Source: Unio delphinus
Taxonomy: Eukaryota > Mollusca > Bivalvia > Unionida > Unionidae
Direction of reading: 5' to 3'
Assembly: GCA_029339505.1 (NCBI GenBank)
Contig: JAQISU010000096.1
Location: 7,824,001 to 7,888,000, forward strand
DNA: 64,000 bases
In this document: positions 1-13,100 of the stretch, in pieces
Numbering within the stretch: the first letter of the stretch is position 1
Layout: each line of letters opens with the position of its first letter
Notes under the pieces: generated by a model
What the model was told of the DNA's origin: nothing
What the model saw: only the letters and a program-made list of their open reading frames with translations
Databases searched by the model: none
Program-made: the position numbers and the translations under genes

Positions 1-821
1 AAAATATAACTTGAAAGATTGACTCAATTGCACAGGTGGCTTACACAATATCGGTATAGGATGTCCACTAGCAACAACTGGACTCGATTTGATAAGGCTA
101 GGGCGTGCAAGACGAACGACATCAAGGTGCCAGTTCACAGATCCTTTTCCTCCTCCTCCGCTGCCTGACTCCAACACCAGCAAATGACTAGAAGTGAAAA
201 CCATTTTTCACTAGTCATCATTCGGTGCCATTGCACCTCTAGCTCTGCATCCTCCGATTGGTTGATAGGGTTGAGTACGTGGCTGTTCTATTCCCACTCA
301 CCTAGGTCTTTCATTCATGTCGATAGCTCCGTATAGGGGTGCGGCATGACGACCAAATTAAATAGCATACTATGTATGCATAAACGCCCGTGGGGATGTG
401 GCACCATTCCTTCCTCACGGGAAAATCTAAATCACTACCATATTAATTGGTAGTGTAAAATAGTGAACAAATGACCCTTTGTGGCCGGTTTCACTTAAAA
501 CCATAATTCATTCATTCATTGTGCTGGGAGTCAGCATTCTATTAAAATATACTACAAGAAGAAACCCTCTTGCGTTTGTGACTAATTCCCCATACACCTC
601 AAGAGGGCGCTACAATACCACTAACAGAGCTTTTGGGAGGAGACTGTTTGATCAGTGTTTGAATCAAGAAATGAGTAAAGAACTTGATCTAGTCCCGTTG
701 GATCTATCACCAGTCTCCAAATCATAAGCATAAGACATTCTTCTTAGTATTCTATCTTATAGATACTTGTTTTTTAGTTTTTCTATTCATTAGTTCAATA
801 TTCACATTAATATGATATATA
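1..821 (+). other. 5' flank or leader of the broken LINE
   Basis: This stretch precedes the LINE ORF2 and is probably its 5' region or the tail of a degraded ORF1, although the element's 5' end cannot be placed. An 82-codon reading frame (479-727) ends about 95 bases before ORF2. It has no recognisable motif (no zinc knuckle, RRM or coiled coil), so I do not annotate it as a gene. The rest is unremarkable sequence without repeats. Confidence 0.3.
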
Positions 822-3800
822 ATGGCTGAGATTCAAAATATAAAATTAGCCTCCATTAATGCTGGAGGCCTATCTTTAGAAAAAGCTCAAAAACTAATAG
901 ATAACATTACTGATTATGATATAGTAGCACTACAAGAGCTACACAATATTAAACAAAAAACAATAAACCTCATAGAGGGCAAATTAGATGCTCTTTTCCT
1001 ATATAAATTTAATCCTTCTATTAAATGCACAGGAGTAGGCTATATTGTTATTAACAAATTATTTCAGAATCATTGGAAACTTTTTGATACTCCTGAAGGT
1101 CTATATGGCCGGCTAATTCATATACAAATTCATAAAACAAATTTAATCAACATCTATGCTCCTTCTCAGGACACTGATAAACTACAATTTTATGAAAAAC
1201 TCAGCAATTATACTTCATCGTACAACCATGAAGATCTAGTTATTTGTGGCGATTTCAATGCTTGTAAAGAAGAAATCGATAGATACAATCGCAAAAAATA
1301 CACTAGACAAATTAATTCCTTAAACTATTTAACAGAAAGTAATGATATAATTGATGCTTTTCGTTTTTTGCACCCAAATCTTGTTAAATTCACGTATCGT
1401 TTCCTTAACACTAATATACAATCCAGAATTGATGATTTTTATGTACTTCAGAAAAACAGGAGAAACATTATCAAATGTGAGATTTTAGACTTTCAAATTG
1501 CAGATCATAAAATGATAACACTAGAGTATAAATCTTTTGTATTTGTCAAATGGGGCAAAAGCTATTGGAAATTGAATAATAGTATATTAAACTTACCGGA
1601 ACTCAACTTCGAAATTCTAAATGAAATTGAAGATTTTGAATTAGAAAACTTAAAAACTTGGGATAACTTTAAAATTAAAATTAAGGAAGTATGTCAAAAA
1701 TACTCTAGAACCCAAAGTTTAAATAACAAAATCATAAAAGAAGAATGCACAAAGATAATGGAAGATGATAATACCTCAGAAATACAAAAGGAAAAAACTA
1801 AGAAAATTTTGGAGAATTTGGAAAAGTATAAAACTAATGGTGAAAAACAGAGATCCGGGTTTTATAATGATATATATAACATAGGTAAGAGAATATACAA
1901 AAAAGAGGAATGCAGAAAAGGTAGCGAGTAAACTTTAACCAAACTTGAAGAGAATAACACAATTATTGAAGGTAAAAACGATATTCTAAAATTTGTAAGG
2001 GATTTTTACAAGAATTTATACAAAAGCAAAAGAATACCGGAAAATGAAATTTCTGGTTTTCTCAATAAAATAACTCTTCCTCTTATATCTAATGAAAGTA
2101 AAGATTTATGTGACCAAAAGATAGAAATACATGAAATAGAAAAGGCCATAGATAAATTATCTAAAGGGCATTAAGGCTCCTGGAATTGATGGCATTAGTG
2201 CTGAATTCTACAAAAAATTCAAAACACCTCTATTACCCATTTTGGAAAAATTATACAACAAAATATTCGAATCAGAAATAATGACAAACACAATGAGGAC
2301 TGGAATTATTACTTTATTATATAAAAATAAAGGTGAAATCACCGATTTGAGAAACTGGAGACCAATATCACTACTAAATATAGACTACAAAATTCTAAGT
2401 ACAAATCTAGGAAATAGACTATCAAACACATTAAATGAAATAATTATGGGAAACCAATCATGTGGAGAAAAAGAAAGACAAATCTCAGATAACATTTTAT
2501 CCATCAAAACAACTACCAAATATATGGAAACAAATCAACAAAAATGGCGCTTTGATATTATTTGATCAAGAAAAAGGCTTTTGACAAAATAGAAATTAAC
2601 TTCATAATTGAAACCTTAAAAAAGAATGGATTTGGCCCCAACTTTATTCAATGGATTAGGATCTTATACTACCAAATACAATCTAAAATCCAAATAAATG
2701 GAGCACATACAGCTCCTTTCCCTGTCACAAGATCTGTAAGACAGGGATGCCCAATTTCGATGCTATTATATATCATTGGTATAGAAACTCTAAATAACAC
2801 AATTCAAAATGATGATATGATTTCGGGTGTTAAGATACCCAACTCATCGAAAGAGATTAAAACCTTTCTACATGCAGATGATATGACAAATTTTATAACA
2901 ACTGAAAATTCTTATAATAATCTGATTAGACAATACACAAATTTCAGCCAGGCTTCTGGCTCTGAACTTAATAAAGAAAAAACTGAGATACTATTGATTG
3001 GAAATTGGAAATATAGAAAATATCTTTCACTCCCTCATGAAAAAATAAAAACTAGTGTTAAAGTACTAGGTGTTTTCCTAGGAAAACATAATAAGACTTT
3101 AAATATCAAACAAATGTTAAACAAAATTCAAAAGCATAAAAATATCTGGAATTCAAGAGAATTCCTTTTTATGGAAAAAATGCATATAGCAAAAACATAT
3201 TTATTCAACTCCATTTGGCATGAGTTTAATATAATTGATTTTGGTATCTTTCATTTTCAAAAAATAGAACAGTCAATATACAAATACTTTTGGAAAACTG
3301 TCCACAAATTGAAAAAAAACTCACTTCAACTTGATAAAATGAAAGGTGGACTAAATCTACCAAATCTCAGACTTAAACAAGAGTCTATTTACCACACATA
3401 TTAAACTCTTTAGAATTTCCTATCAAACACCCATGGCAAGGAATTTATATTTATTGGTTTGGCTTTTTCTTGTCCCACAAAAAAAGTACTTATAATAATA
3501 ATAAACTTATCAAAACTTTAAACCCTCCTAATATGATGAGCAGACAAATTAAAACCATTCGATATTATAAAAATCAAAATATGGCATGGCAACTAAAAAC
3601 ACCTACGGAAATGTATAATGACATAAAAAATATAAAACCATCAAAACACAGAATTGAAGTATTAAATCCAGCACTTAACTGGGAAACTATATGGAAAAAT
3701 TGGTCAAAAATTAGACAACCCCAAAAAGCTAATTTGATGTTTCAATATCTTCATGATATCTGGTGGACTGGGGAAGTAGCTTATAAAAGGAAGATTATTA

Positions 3801-4053
3801 AAAAAAACTCCCAAAATGTCCTTTATGTAAAAAATATGTTGATAGTAAAAACCACTTAATTTTAAAATGCAAAACTTTTAACTTGAAAAGGGAAATAATT
3901 ATAAATAAAATTAACAATCAAATGGATACTTTTAATAATAATATGCTATTGTATACTAACCAAATTGTAGATAAAGATCTATATAATGAGATTATAAAAT
4001 ACTTAATTGATATAATTTCAACGAGGAATAAACAAACTTGGGTACTAGGATAA
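822..4053 (+). pseudogene. Broken LINE ORF2 (endonuclease-reverse transcriptase, L1/Tx1-like)
   Basis: This is the ORF2 of a non-LTR retrotransposon: it would nick target DNA and copy the element's RNA into it. The N-terminal 369 codons (822-1931) are an APE-type endonuclease with QE at residues 38-39, YAPS at 112-115, GDFNA at 143-147 and a late ADHK (SDH-like) motif. The reverse transcriptase follows, with a PGIDG-type start near 2178, VRQGCP near 2733 and HADD at 2871-2882 in place of the usual YADD/FADD. A C-terminal CPLC...HLILKC zinc-knuckle-like motif (about 3817-3870) is typical of L1/Tx1-type ORF2. The frame is broken by an in-frame TAA at 1929 and frame changes near 2170, 2540, 2572, 3398 and 3805, the last at an oligo-A. 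The natural stop is TAA at 4051. The copy is inactive but fairly young, since most of the protein is still readable. The clade assignment is by eye. Confidence 0.85.
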
Positions 4054-4517
4054 TGTAAAATCCTTTATTTGTTCTTCTATCACTCTAACTATCCATATAT
4101 GTTCTTCTCTCATTCCTAACATACTTTAGAAATCTAGCTCTCCCACGTAAAAGTGCACTCACCAGAAACTACACTACCTTTTATCATATTCAAATTGCTT
4201 TTCTAATCTACCAAGCTCAACTTTTACTATGTTTACAGTTTCCAATCCTGCTAACGGTAAAATTTACAGCGGGAATACAGGTCACTGATAGAACAATTTC
4301 CCACACCTGAGGCAACTACGTGATGTCTTCACACAGACTCTTATCTCCTAACTGACAACCAACTCACATCCTTCAGCACCTAGCAATTAAGCGACTTGAA
4401 ACAATCATTTGACCAAATCAAAAACCAAAAAACATCTGTCCCACGGTCCAACACTAGACCACGTGACCATTTAGGAATTCCATTCACCAATTAGTACAAT
4501 CCACTACGGAATATAAC

Positions 4518-4577
<60 letters not shown>
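4518..4577. repeat. (TTA)n microsatellite
   Basis: About 20 uninterrupted TTA units. They follow the LINE 3' region and may be its 3' tail. Confidence 0.95.
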
Positions 4578-4580
<3 letters not shown>

Positions 4581-4693
4581 CATACTTCACTGATCGCGTA
4601 ACTCATATCCACGCCTGAGTTTTACATATTAATTTCACGCATTTCTCTTTGTTTTCCACCTTTGGTTCAATGTTAATTTCTCTTTGCATTTTG

Positions 4694-4722
4694 TAATAAT
4701 AATAATAATATTATTATTATTG

Positions 4723-4784
<62 letters not shown>
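4694..4784. repeat. (AAT)n microsatellite with an inverted (ATT) block
   Basis: AAT units are interrupted once by a short run of TTATTATTATTG, so part of the tract can fold on itself. Long reading frames on both strands (poly-I and poly-N) are artefacts of the repeat. Confidence 0.95.
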
Positions 4785-5006
4785 CTTATGTGATGATGGT
4801 AACACAATTAGTACCGAAACTAACTTCATTTGTGGCACTTTATTATATACATATGTATGTAGAGGCAAATATATAAAATACAGTTGAGAAACAAACATCA
4901 TACAGAAAAGGTATAAATAATTATAATTAAGGAACAATTAAGTGTTGATATAGCACATAAAGCATTGTGTACACCACATGCATGATTTAAAGCTTTTCAT
5001 TCAAAA

Positions 5007-5007
<1 letters not shown>

Positions 5008-5058
<51 letters not shown>

Positions 5059-5064
5059 CACACA
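5008..5064. repeat. (CA)n microsatellite
   Basis: About 28 CA units with a single CG interruption near 5051. Confidence 0.95.
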
Positions 5065-5819
5065 TGGGATAGCTGACCATAACCGGTTATATACATTATT
5101 TAGATTCTAGCCATTGCAAATGCCTGTGATGAAAGGATTGCTCTGATGGTTCTTCTTTAACATCTATAGGTAGCCAGTTCCAAATGACTGGACCCAAACT
5201 ATTTTTTTTTACAATTGCATTTCGGGCTTAGAAAGAAGAAAGTTATAATTTGGTATAGAACATATTATCGATGGACCAGAAACTGTATTGACATTATTTG
5301 TCCTTTTACTGAACATATTGTTTATATAGTTTGGCGTCGAATCATTAGAAACTAAGTCTGTATACTGTGTACACATTTCTTTCAGAAAAATTACCACGTA
5401 TGATGTTGTCACTCATATTTATACGTAATATTAATTTCATGCCATACACTATCATTATTTTCATCGCGTTCTAAGTCATACTTGCTGTACATACATATTG
5501 ATTGGAATGCATATATTGCTCTCCTTTTCATGATACATTTTCTCAGTGCGCGCCTGCGCATGTGATACTGCTGACATTTATATAAATTTTATTTATTAAA
5601 AGCTATGAGAAAAGTTATAGATCGCTACTGTAGTTATTCGTCAATAACAAAACATTACAATCACCATCACTGTTTAGCACCACTTAGACCAATAACTGGT
5701 GGCGCCTCATGTCATGTCATAAAATGCGAAATTCTAAGTGCTTGTAGGTGTATACAGCACCACAATAAAACAATATCAAGAGAATAAATTAAAGACACCA
5801 GGAGCACAAATATCATGTT
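5065..5819. other. Featureless AT-rich intergenic DNA
   Basis: I see no gene, repeat family or RNA here. The short reading frames lack coding character. Confidence 0.5.
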
Positions 5820-5820
5820 C

Positions 5821-5851
<31 letters not shown>

Positions 5852-5873
5852 GCAATAATAATAATAATAATAA

Positions 5874-5907
<34 letters not shown>
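5820..5907. repeat. Compound trinucleotide array (AAC)n-(AAT)n-(AAG)n
   Basis: Three adjacent A-A-N trinucleotide tracts follow one another: AAC about 5821-5850, AAT about 5854-5875, AAG about 5875-5907. All share the AAN pattern and differ only in the third base. Such a series is expected when one microsatellite mutates at a unit and the variant then expands. Confidence 0.9.
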
Positions 5908-5908
<1 letters not shown>

Positions 5909-7489
5909 TACTGGATATAATAAATCTGATAATGATGCAGAAAGTTCGATTTTCTTAAACTATTCGGTTTCGCTTGTTTCTCTTACTTAGTTTAACACCA
6001 TAATGATAAAGTTGTAACACTTCATATAGACCCAAACTTAAAGTATCAAGAGATGCTAATTGTTGATACACGTTCCATGTTGATTTGTTTGATCTATTTA
6101 GAGATGTGGACCGTTTGTCTTTCTAAGGGCTCACCATATACAACTTTACAAATATGAAAGTCTTTGTAGTGTTGAAACATATATCGAAAGAAAGACAGCA
6201 GCAATGGAATCTATTTCTTTTCTTCTTTCTGAATTATCCCAGGATCATGTTTCTATGATTTTTGTGAAATATTTTCTGCTTTCACAATATTTCAAGGAAC
6301 TTTACAGAACCATATGTTATCATGAAGGTTCCATCTTCGTTTTTATTAAAAAGTAGACGCACCAGAAATAATGTGCAGATGGAAATTGGAATGGAATTAT
6401 GAAACTAACTGACATTAATAATTTATTCAAACTAGATATTCTTATAAAATACAAAGTTATTATTTTGGTACTAGGTTTTATATATATTAGAAGATAAAAG
6501 ACTAAAAGTTTGGCTTATGAAAAAAAGATGAAATGTGTACAGAAATAGAAACTAAAAAAGAATAACTTTTTAAATAGTATGCAAAGTGATAAACATTGTT
6601 GCACGAATGCTGCATGCACAAGGTTCGAGTAAATTTTAATCATCAACTGTTATAAATTTCCATGTTCATATCATTTCAAAAACTTTTCTTTTTATATTTA
6701 AAATTATTTATTTCAATTTAATATTTTAATATTTTAATGGTCATAGTTTCTTCAGTGTTACTTCTAATATACATATAGCCATATATTACCGTTTACTGGT
6801 AATACATTTAAATTATAGCCACAATTATAAACACAATGTCATTCCTAAAGTACATCCGCCTTTATAGTGACCAATATATAAGAAATAAAGCATCATGTAC
6901 ACAGAGTTTCTTGATATCTGGAAGCCTGTAAAACTTACAGGATTATAAAATTTTGGAGACAACGCTGTTATTAGTTTATCTTAAAATTATTCACTACTGA
7001 AAAGTTATAAAAAAAAATAAATAAATAAATAAATAAACCTTGGACGAATAACGAGTATGCACGTAGGGACGGTAATGTAAAATATACCAAAAGTGACGGG
7101 AAACACATTTTTGGCTTAGTGTGTAAGGTCATTAAACATGTTAATTAATAATGATCAAATAAAATCAAGATTTAATATCTTTAGTTGATAGATCTCGCTT
7201 TGTTGAAGCAGAAGAAACTCGCGCAGAACTTGAAGAAAGAATAAAATACACGCACATTCATTAATGTGGATAAAATCACTTTATGCTGATTGGAAAACGT
7301 GGCTCTTGTTTATAAAATACGAAAAGAAATACTTGCCTTTGCTTTGCTCTGCAACTGTCCTATGCAAAAATCTCAGCTGAATGCTGTAAATACGACCGTC
7401 GATTCTGTTTCGGGGTGCTGACATCATACGTCACAGATAACAGCGCCCCCCCTGTGATTGTTTGGATTTACGCTAGTTGATTCGTAGTT
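5908..7489. other. AT-rich intergenic DNA
   Basis: No gene is recognised. The only simple repeat is an (AAAT)n tract at about 7010-7037. Confidence 0.5.
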
Positions 7490-8575
7490 TGATCAGATGG
7501 TTTGCTTTCAATACGTTTCATTTAATACCACATCATTTGGAATATGAGCTGATCATTCCATTCTGCTCTTCAGACCATTTCAACTAATGCCAGATCATTT
7601 GGAATCTGAATACATCATTTTATTTTGGGGGTTAAATCATTTAATTCAAGACTACATAATTTCATTTAATACTACGTTATTTGGAAGCAGAATTCATCAT
7701 TTCCTTTGTTGAGTTAAATCATTTTATTTCATACTACGTACTTTCATTTAATAATATATCGTTTGGAACCAGATTTCATTAATCCGTTTTGTTCTTTAAA
7801 TCATTTTATTTAATACCAGATGATTTGGAATTTAAATTCATGATTTCATTTGTTGAGTTAAATCATTTCATGTTAGACTACATCATTTTATCTAATAGCA
7901 CGTCATTTGGAAGCATATATCATCATTCCGTTTTGTTCTTTAAATCATTTTATTTAATACCAGATCATTTCATTTAACGCCACATCATTTGAAATCTGAA
8001 TTCATTATTTCATTTTTGGGGTTCAATCATTTAATTTCATGCTACATCATATCCCACAACATCATTTGGAATCTGAATTGATCATTCCGTTTGTTTGGTT
8101 AAATCATTTTATTTCACACTTGATCATTTCATTTAATACCACGTCATTTGAAAGTTACAAGCATCATTCGGTTTTGTTCGTTAAATCATTTCATGTGACA
8201 CCACATCATTTGGAATCTGGACTGATCATTTCATTTGCTAGGTTAAATCATTTGATTTCATAACAGATCATTTGATTAATGTAATTTTGGCGGTGACGGC
8301 TGCCCATACACATCATTTCATATCACACATCATTTGGAATCTGAATTCATCATTACATTTGTTGGGATAAATCCTTTCATTTCATACTACATCATTTTAT
8401 TTAATACCACATCAGTTCGAATCTAAATTCGTCATTCGATTTTCTTCATTAAATCATTTCATGTGACACCATTCTGAATCTAGATTTATCATATGATCTG
8501 AGTTAAAGCATTTGATTTCATTCTATATCATTTGATTAATGTAATTTTGGTGGTGACGGCTGGCCATTCTGAAGT
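7490..8575. repeat. Degenerate two-subunit minisatellite (about 82 + 62 bp)
   Basis: The block ATCATTTGGAATCTG recurs through about 1.05 kb. The spacing of its ATTTGG core alternates between roughly 62 and 82 bases (7534, 7596, 7678, 7760, 7822, 7904), giving a higher-order unit of about 144 bp. Both subunits also contain TTAAATCATTTCATTT-type blocks. Copies are strongly diverged. Two degenerate units near 8281 and 8540 also share a TAATTTTGG-GGTGACGGCTG block. The array lies immediately upstream of the ELOF1 promoter region. Confidence 0.75.
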
Positions 8576-9923
8576 CCTCGGCATTTTCCCTTATGTCGAG
8601 ACAAAAATACATAAAGTTTGTCGCCATTGAAAATTACATTATGAACTAAATTCATTATCAAGACTTAATATGACGGAAGGAGACAAAGTTGCAGTCGGAG
8701 TAAGCTTTTACTGATGTAATATATTTGCTGCACTTCGTCAGGTGCGAATCACCCAGTCACATCAAACCACTTCCGAGGTGATTCCACTAACTGACGGAAA
8801 TAGCCGAGTGATGTTTTCATTGACTTGCCGCGTGTGAGCATTATATTCTGGTTCTCTATTCATTCTCCACTCGCCTATTAAGCTTAGATAAACCAGTGGA
8901 CCAGACTAGATAATAGTTCTGGATCGTAGTTTTGACCAAGTCGTGGAGTTAGCCTATCTGTTTATTGCTAAAAACATCAGGTATGTTGTAATTTTCTCAT
9001 TAAATATATTCATTTATGAAACCTATTTTCTGGAAATGTTACTAACTGATTACTTTAATATCTGATATGTATTTTACACAGGTCATTGTATAAGCAGTCT
9101 GTTACGTTAGCTGTTTTGATCAAATAAATCGTCCACGGCATGAGTAAGGGGAAAATATAAATAATACATTAAAATATGTTATTATGTGTCTAAATCATTA
9201 ATATGTCAAATTAAAATTTGTTTGTTTATTGTATTCTACTTGTAGATGGTATGAAATCAACAGTATCTAGAAAGGCATGTATGTTTATAAATAGCATACC
9301 AATACAATTTCTGGTTAACACTCGACTGTTTCATAAGAAAAAAATTCTGTTTCAGTTACCGTTGTTCTTGAAAAAAAAAATAAAGCTAAACATTCATGAA
9401 AGAGGTTTTAGCAGAAAAAAATGATTATCTTGCTTGTTGCAATTTTGGCTAAAGTTATTTTTAAAAAATGATGGGGATTTTTTTTGTGGTAAACATGCCA
9501 TTTGTTGGGAATGTATTGTGGCAGTGAAATCAGCAGGTGGGATGTCAAACTTGACTGCCCACATTCAACATCATTTTTCACCATGATTGTACTAAGTGTT
9601 CCTACTTGTATTATACTACACTACTATTGTTCAGTCAAAAATGTTTTATTGTGATACAAATTTATGAATTCACTGAAAATGTCCATCATGTGTACCTGTT
9701 CTCCATGTTGTGGGGGGCTAGGTTAGTCTCTGATGTTAAGAGAAAGTTGTAGGATATATGCTAGTTTCTCATGCACAACAGAGAGAAACTCTGCATATGT
9801 AGCAGTGATATAAGGCCAGCATAGTAATTTAAATATCTGTCATTTTGAAATGTCACTTTTGTATAAGGCTTGATATTGCAAAGTAAAATGTACTCTTGAC
9901 ATCATAATGTGTTTTTCTTTTAG
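8576..9923 (+). other. ELOF1 upstream region with probable 5' noncoding exon
   Basis: A canonical donor follows AAAACATCAG (gtatgt at 8981). This fits a 5' untranslated exon ending at 8980 and spliced to the acceptor at 9921-9923, just before the ELOF1 start codon. The transcription start cannot be placed. No TATA box is evident in the 150 bases before the donor. A short open stretch beginning with ATG at 8670 and containing a donor-like GTAAGC is probably chance. Confidence 0.35.
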
Positions 9924-9938
9924 ATAGCCTGAAAAAGA

Positions 9939-10085
9939 ATGGGACGCAGAAAGAAATCAAGGAAACCTCCACCCAAGAGAAAAGCTATTGAAAAACTGGA
10001 GACTTTGTTTAACTGTCCTTTCTGTAACCATGAAAAATCATGTGAAGTTAAACTGTAAGAACATTAATGAAAGTAGAAAACAGCA

Positions 10086-10117
<32 letters not shown>

Positions 10118-13100
10118 ACTATGTCTTTGATTACAAAGTGCATGAGCATTTTTTAAACTGTCGCATCTACAGTCCATGCTTGATTTTGAAAGTCTGTAAG
10201 CATATGCATATATTGACAGTGTAAGTTGACAGTGTTGCATACTATCATTTAGCCCCTTTGCATGTTTAAATTGTGCTTGCACTTCTCTAAGAAAAGGTTG
10301 TTGCTTTGTTTAACTTTCATCAGTGTTTCCCTTTACTCTAATTTGCACTTTAGAGACCTTCAAAGTTTTAAATTGACCCTCAGTTTTGATACCGTTTGGT
10401 TTTTTACTTAGTCTGATCCCCAGTTTTGACACCAAGGAGACTTTTGACTCTTAGTCTTGCACCCCTAGGGGATACTGTTCTTTCATGCAAGTAGAGAAGA
10501 TTAGGATATTTTCACTGATTTTCTATGACCTCTTGCACCATGTGTAATGCAGCCTAAAAGCATGGATGAATTATCATCGTCAGAACATTTTATTCAACCA
10601 ATATTCAGTGGGATTGGGCAGCAGGTATTGTATTGGGATTGTTAGGCAGCATGGGATTGGAATTGCTAGATGGTATGGGCTTTGGGGTTGTTAGCTTGAC
10701 AATGGATTGGGCTTGATAGACAGCTGGCAAGGATTTTAGATTGTTAGCATGGGATTGGGATTTATAGGCCAGCAAGGTATTGAGATTGATAGGCAGTAGG
10801 CAAGGGATATGGGGTTGATAATCAGGTAAAGGATTGGTGTTGATAGGCACCAGGCAAGGGATTTGAGGTTATTAGACAACATGGGATTGATATTGCTAGA
10901 CTACATGGCATTGAGCTTGATAGAAAGCAGGCATGGTACTGGAATATAAAGTTTGTTTTGATGATTTTTTAAAACAAAGTCTGTTATTCAAGTGTTTGCC
11001 CAGCAGATAGGCAGCAAACTTTAATTTGTCTCCTGCGAAGTTAGAAGTTTACTATAAGGACGCAGTGACATGAGTGATTATCAATTCTAATTCAAATGTT
11101 GATGAAGACAAAAGAGTTAAGAATGGATACATGTGACTTTAAAATATTATTTGTCATTAAATTTTTTGCTGATATGTAGGAATTTATAGAACAGTTTGGG
11201 TTTGTCCATAAAGGGCCTCTGCAGATAATACCCGTGTTCCTACTCTCCAACCCTTGCTCGCTTTTGTCCACATGTGGCTAACCTCCCCCTGGCTGTTGGT
11301 GTCCCCATCTAACATTACACACTGCTTTATTGTCTGGCAGTGTAATAGCTGGTGCTCTCAAAATGCAACGCTCACTTATCTCATCTCATCACAACATGTT
11401 GCTCAAAACAAAGAAAATAATAAAGTTCTTTTAAAAGTCCTTCTTAAGGACATAGAACTAAAGTTGTCATCTCACAGATAGCTAAATTTGATAGACTGTC
11501 AGTCTTAATCCACTTCAACAAATGCCGACTATAGCTAGTCAAAAAAGTTGCGACAACTGGCAGACCATCATCACTGCTTTCCGTTGAAGAAGTTGATGAT
11601 GCAGTTGACAGAATAGCACTTAGTCTAACTGATTCAGGCTCCACAGTGCCAGCGTCTACCACTTCAGCTTGTGTGCTCACTACTGCGTGCTTGTGAATAT
11701 GGCACGATTGCACTTTGCAGCCTGAGATAGAAAGTACAGGCCACATTGATACAAACTCTGTTCTCAGGATCAGCAGTCACCGGCAGACAGTAGAAATCAA
11801 ATGGCTTCCTCAGGAAGTCATGTGAAGGCTGCAGATGTAAAAGAGATTTGTTTAAAGAGGGATCCAAATGTTCCACTGGTGCTTCCCACTGGTTCATAGG
11901 TAATCCCTTTATCTTTGCTGTAGTGTAGAACAGGTGGAGGTAAAAAGTGTCCAGAAATCAATCATTAAAGTTAGTGTGATGCAGATCTAAAAGAGACAGT
12001 TGTTAATAAAGTGATCCAAACGTTCGATTGTTGTCAACTGGTACATAGGAATTCCCTTTATTTGGTTGTAGTGTGGAACAGGCAGAAGTAAAAAATAGTC
12101 CAGGAAATATATTGTTAACATGGTGACCACAGCATGATTCACTGTTACACTTTGCAATACTGCAACTTGAATATGACAACTTGACCACTCATTTGACAGT
12201 GAACTGATGTCCAGTTTTCCTGAATCACATGATACAAAAGATGTTATCACTTCAAATCCATCAATAACCGTTGAGCTCTAGATTTTTGCTAGCACTTCAC
12301 TGGTCTTCTGAAAATTGGCCAACTCTAATATCACACATCTTGTCATTGCTGTTTAAATGAGATCTATAATGATTGAGGCAGGATCAGTCCTGGATAGGTA
12401 ACATGACAGAGGAGCCATGCTCATTTGATGGTATTGTCTGCTGTTATGACCACAATCTGCTTCACTGATCCATTAGCACATTAACCCCTGGAGGTTTTTG
12501 CATGAAATGTGAGTAGGAAACATATTTTGGAGACTATTTTTGAATACATCCTAATACATTGACTTCCAATAGTCTAATGCATAGTTGTGTTAAAAACATT
12601 GTTTTCCATTGGAATTTTTTCTCACACGTGAGCAGAAGGGGAAAAGTTGGATTTTTTGTTTTCCTTAATGGACCCATAATTTTTGTACAGAAACCACTCT
12701 TTATTAAAAATGCTTATCTTATCCTACTTTTTGCACAGGTTCGCTTTTTGTGTGCAGTTCAGACTGGTCTGACTTAGATCTGAGGCCAAAAAGTCTAAAA
12801 TCTAGACACAACGTTGAATTCTGACCAGGGGCAAATTTTGGGTGAAAAAAAAAAGGGTCCAAAAATGAAGTTTTTCCCTCTGTATTTTGTAGTGCAACTA
12901 AAATGTCCAGATTATTTGGTATCATTATAGAGCTAACTCTGTCTATGTTTCTATAATACCACCCACTTTAGTGTATCATACATAACTTTGATGCTACAGT
13001 GCATGGCAGTAGGCTACTACCTCCTGTCGCGTAAACATGGTGCCAAGGGTTAATATGTTAATACACATAACAGACTGAAAAGCAGGAAGTGTTTTGAGTT

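Larger units (their letters stand above)
479..4577 (+). mobile_element. L1/Tx1-like non-LTR retrotransposon, decayed copy
   Basis: This is the approximate extent of the element that carries the broken ORF2. The 3' side after the stop (4054-4517) is non-coding and T/C-rich. It runs into a (TTA)n array that may be the element's own 3' simple-repeat tail. Neither target-site duplications nor a poly(A) tail were found, so both boundaries are guesses. Confidence 0.4.

Noticed and set aside
479..727. 82-codon frame as LINE ORF1
   Set aside because: Too short and without any nucleic-acid-binding or coiled-coil motif; kept only as possible leader sequence.
7490..8575. CRISPR-like array
   Set aside because: Repeats are degenerate, A/T-rich and without unique spacers, and the DNA is animal.
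8670..8714. Short first exon MTEGDKVAVG with a donor-like site
   Set aside because: Only a few codons, no partner exon, and it lies in the ELOF1 upstream region.
10605..10850. Proline/asparagine-rich minus-strand protein
   Set aside because: It is a by-product of the GGGATTGG minisatellite.
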